Below, in pieces: positions 62,929 through 64,000 of a stretch of 64,000 bases of DNA; the stretch's first letter is position 1, and every line of letters starts with the position of its first letter. Source of the stretch: Sinorhizobium garamanticum (GTDB lineage Bacteria; Pseudomonadota; Alphaproteobacteria; Rhizobiales; Rhizobiaceae); NCBI RefSeq assembly GCF_029892065.1, contig NZ_CP120373.1, positions 3,045,001 through 3,109,000 of the forward strand, read 5' to 3'. The notes under the pieces were generated by a model that made no database searches, had not been told where the DNA came from, and saw nothing but the letters and a program-made list of their open reading frames with translations. A program made the translations under genes and the position numbers.

Positions 62929-63343
62929 GAATATTATCCTAGAAGCGCGAAGGGTCCGGCCCTTCCCTCATTTCACTACGGCCCCGCGTCGATCGAATCG
63001 TTCTTTGCCGGGAGGCTCCGTCATCCGCGGCTGACTCGTTCCGTCCTCCTCGGGCTTGACCCGAGGATCCACAATCGAGCGGCCATGTCTGGCTCGCGAG
63101 GCATTGCTGTGTCTGGATCCTCGGGTCAAGCCCGAGGATGACGGGGGAGAGGGGCTGAGGATGACACGCGTGGCGCTGAAATGGCACCCTGCCGCCCGAT
63201 GCGTCGGGCAAGCGTTGCACGGCGAGTGATTTCCCTGCGATCGACCGTCGATCGCCTGTCACGAAATGTCGATATGCCGATTTCGGCGCTGCCGCTTTGA
63301 TTCCTTGCACGCCTTTTGCAAACGACATCTCAGGGGCGCAACC
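62929..63343. other. Spacer with CCTCGGGCTTGACC repeats
   Basis: No gene is supported between the prophage-like module and the methyltransferase gene apart from the inverted repeat pair. Confidence 0.45.
63043..63143. repeat. CCTCGGGCTTGACCCGAGG family, inverted pair
   Basis: Copies at 63043-63071 and 63115-63143 face each other with 43 bases between. Confidence 0.75.
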
Positions 63344-64000
63344 ATGGCCGGACCGGAAATGCGATACAACTCCGCTATTGTCGACTTTCAAAGAAAACGC
63401 GGAGGCGATTCCATCGCGTTCTTCGTGCCGTTTCTCACGCGCGATATGGACCTGCTCGACATAGGCTGCGGGCCTGGCGCGATCACGGCCGGTTTCGCCA
63501 ATGTCGTGCGAACTGTTACCGGCCTTGACCTGGAGCCGAAAGCCATTGCCGCCGCCAAACGGATGATCGCGACGGCCGGCCATGCCAATCTGAGCTTTCT
63601 GGAAGGCGATATGACTGCATTGCCGTTCGAGGACGGGCGCTTTGACGCGGTCTTCTTCCATGCGGTCCTCTATCACCTGGATGGCCCAAAACTTGAGAGA
63701 ACGCTGGCGGAAGCATCGCGGGTCCTGAAGCCGGGTGGCCTGCTTGCGACGCGCGACGCTGATGTCGGCGGCAATGTGATTTACCCGGAGACCTCCGGCA
63801 TCCAGCTTTCCCTAGACTTGTGGCAGCGCTGGTACGAGCATTCATCGGCCGACGCAGTCTATTTTGGGCGACGCCAGGGGGCTGTCCTGCGATCTCATGG
63901 CTTCGAGCCCATCTGGAGCGGTGCGAGCTACGTCAACCACAGCGCGGATGCACTGACGCGACAGGAAACCGTCCACGACGCCAAAAGAAGTCTCGAAGGC
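63344..64000 (+). CDS. Class I SAM-dependent methyltransferase (runs off right edge)
   Basis: The frame is open for 219 codons from 63344 to the edge. It reads MAGPEMRYNSAIVDFQRKRG with motif I LLDIGCGPGAITAGFANV, motif II-like LPFEDGRFDAVFFHAVLYHL and post-motif LKPGGLLATRDAD. It belongs to the UbiE/Methyltransf_11 type. Substrate unknown. Confidence 0.88.
   Translation, partial: MAGPEMRYNSAIVDFQRKRGGDSIAFFVPFLTRDMDLLDIGCGPGAITAGFANVVRTVTGLDLEPKAIAAAKRMIATAGHANLSFLEGDMTALPFEDGRFDAVFFHAVLYHLDGPKLERTLAEASRVLKPGGLLATRDADVGGNVIYPETSGIQLSLDLWQRWYEHSSADAVYFGRRQGAVLRSHGFEPIWSGASYVNHSADALTRQETVHDAKRSLEG

Overview
The window reads as a high-GC chromosome or megaplasmid segment of a rhizobial alphaproteobacterium, most likely Ensifer/Sinorhizobium. 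Gene families, codon style and above all the interspersed palindromic repeats (RIME-like double hairpins and several other families typical of Rhizobiales) point there. Species cannot be fixed from sequence reading alone. About 55 genes are supported. Most are accessory single genes or two- to three-gene operons separated by repeat-filled spacers; no core ribosomal, tRNA or replication locus is present.

Left part (1-16.4 kb): a solitary periplasmic binding protein next to the N-terminus of a TorS-like sensor; an SDR; an AT-rich transferred pair (threonine dehydratase-like plus ornithine cyclodeaminase-like); a TetR gene divergent from an SDR / old-yellow-enzyme / quinone-oxidoreductase operon; a copper locus (DUF2946, YcnI, CopC-CopD fusion) of which a small remnant also lies at 3 kb; a Tat-exported amidohydrolase; a LysR/NmrA divergent pair.

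Middle (17-45 kb): a probable structured small RNA with an intrinsic terminator; two O-methyltransferase-like genes; a class III cyclase with a duplicated membrane tail; a LysM L,D-transpeptidase; a frameshifted nucleoside deaminase; a VCBS-like surface protein; a decayed alcohol dehydrogenase; a Tdi1-like immunity protein; a cupredoxin/cytochrome P460 pair with a long operator-like palindrome; an Abi_C abortive-infection gene; two DUF899 proteins; two HIT-like proteins; an ArsR/AHSA1 pair; an SH3 repeat protein.

Right part (45-64 kb): pterin dehydratase with SAM hydroxide adenosyltransferase; an MFS exporter; a chromate operon (rhodanese-ChrB fusion plus chrA); an AmpC-type beta-lactamase plus the 3' remnant of a second ampC flanking a VOC / PEP-mutase / zinc-ribbon block; a GreA-like factor; then (56-63 kb) a prophage-like replication/control module with an S24-type repressor, operator heptamer arrays, a strong hairpin cluster, a replication-like protein with tandemly expanded linker and a DnaA C-terminal-domain protein. 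A methyltransferase runs off the right edge.

The most unusual non-coding signal is a palindrome family whose core is constant while its complementary outer arms change together from copy to copy.
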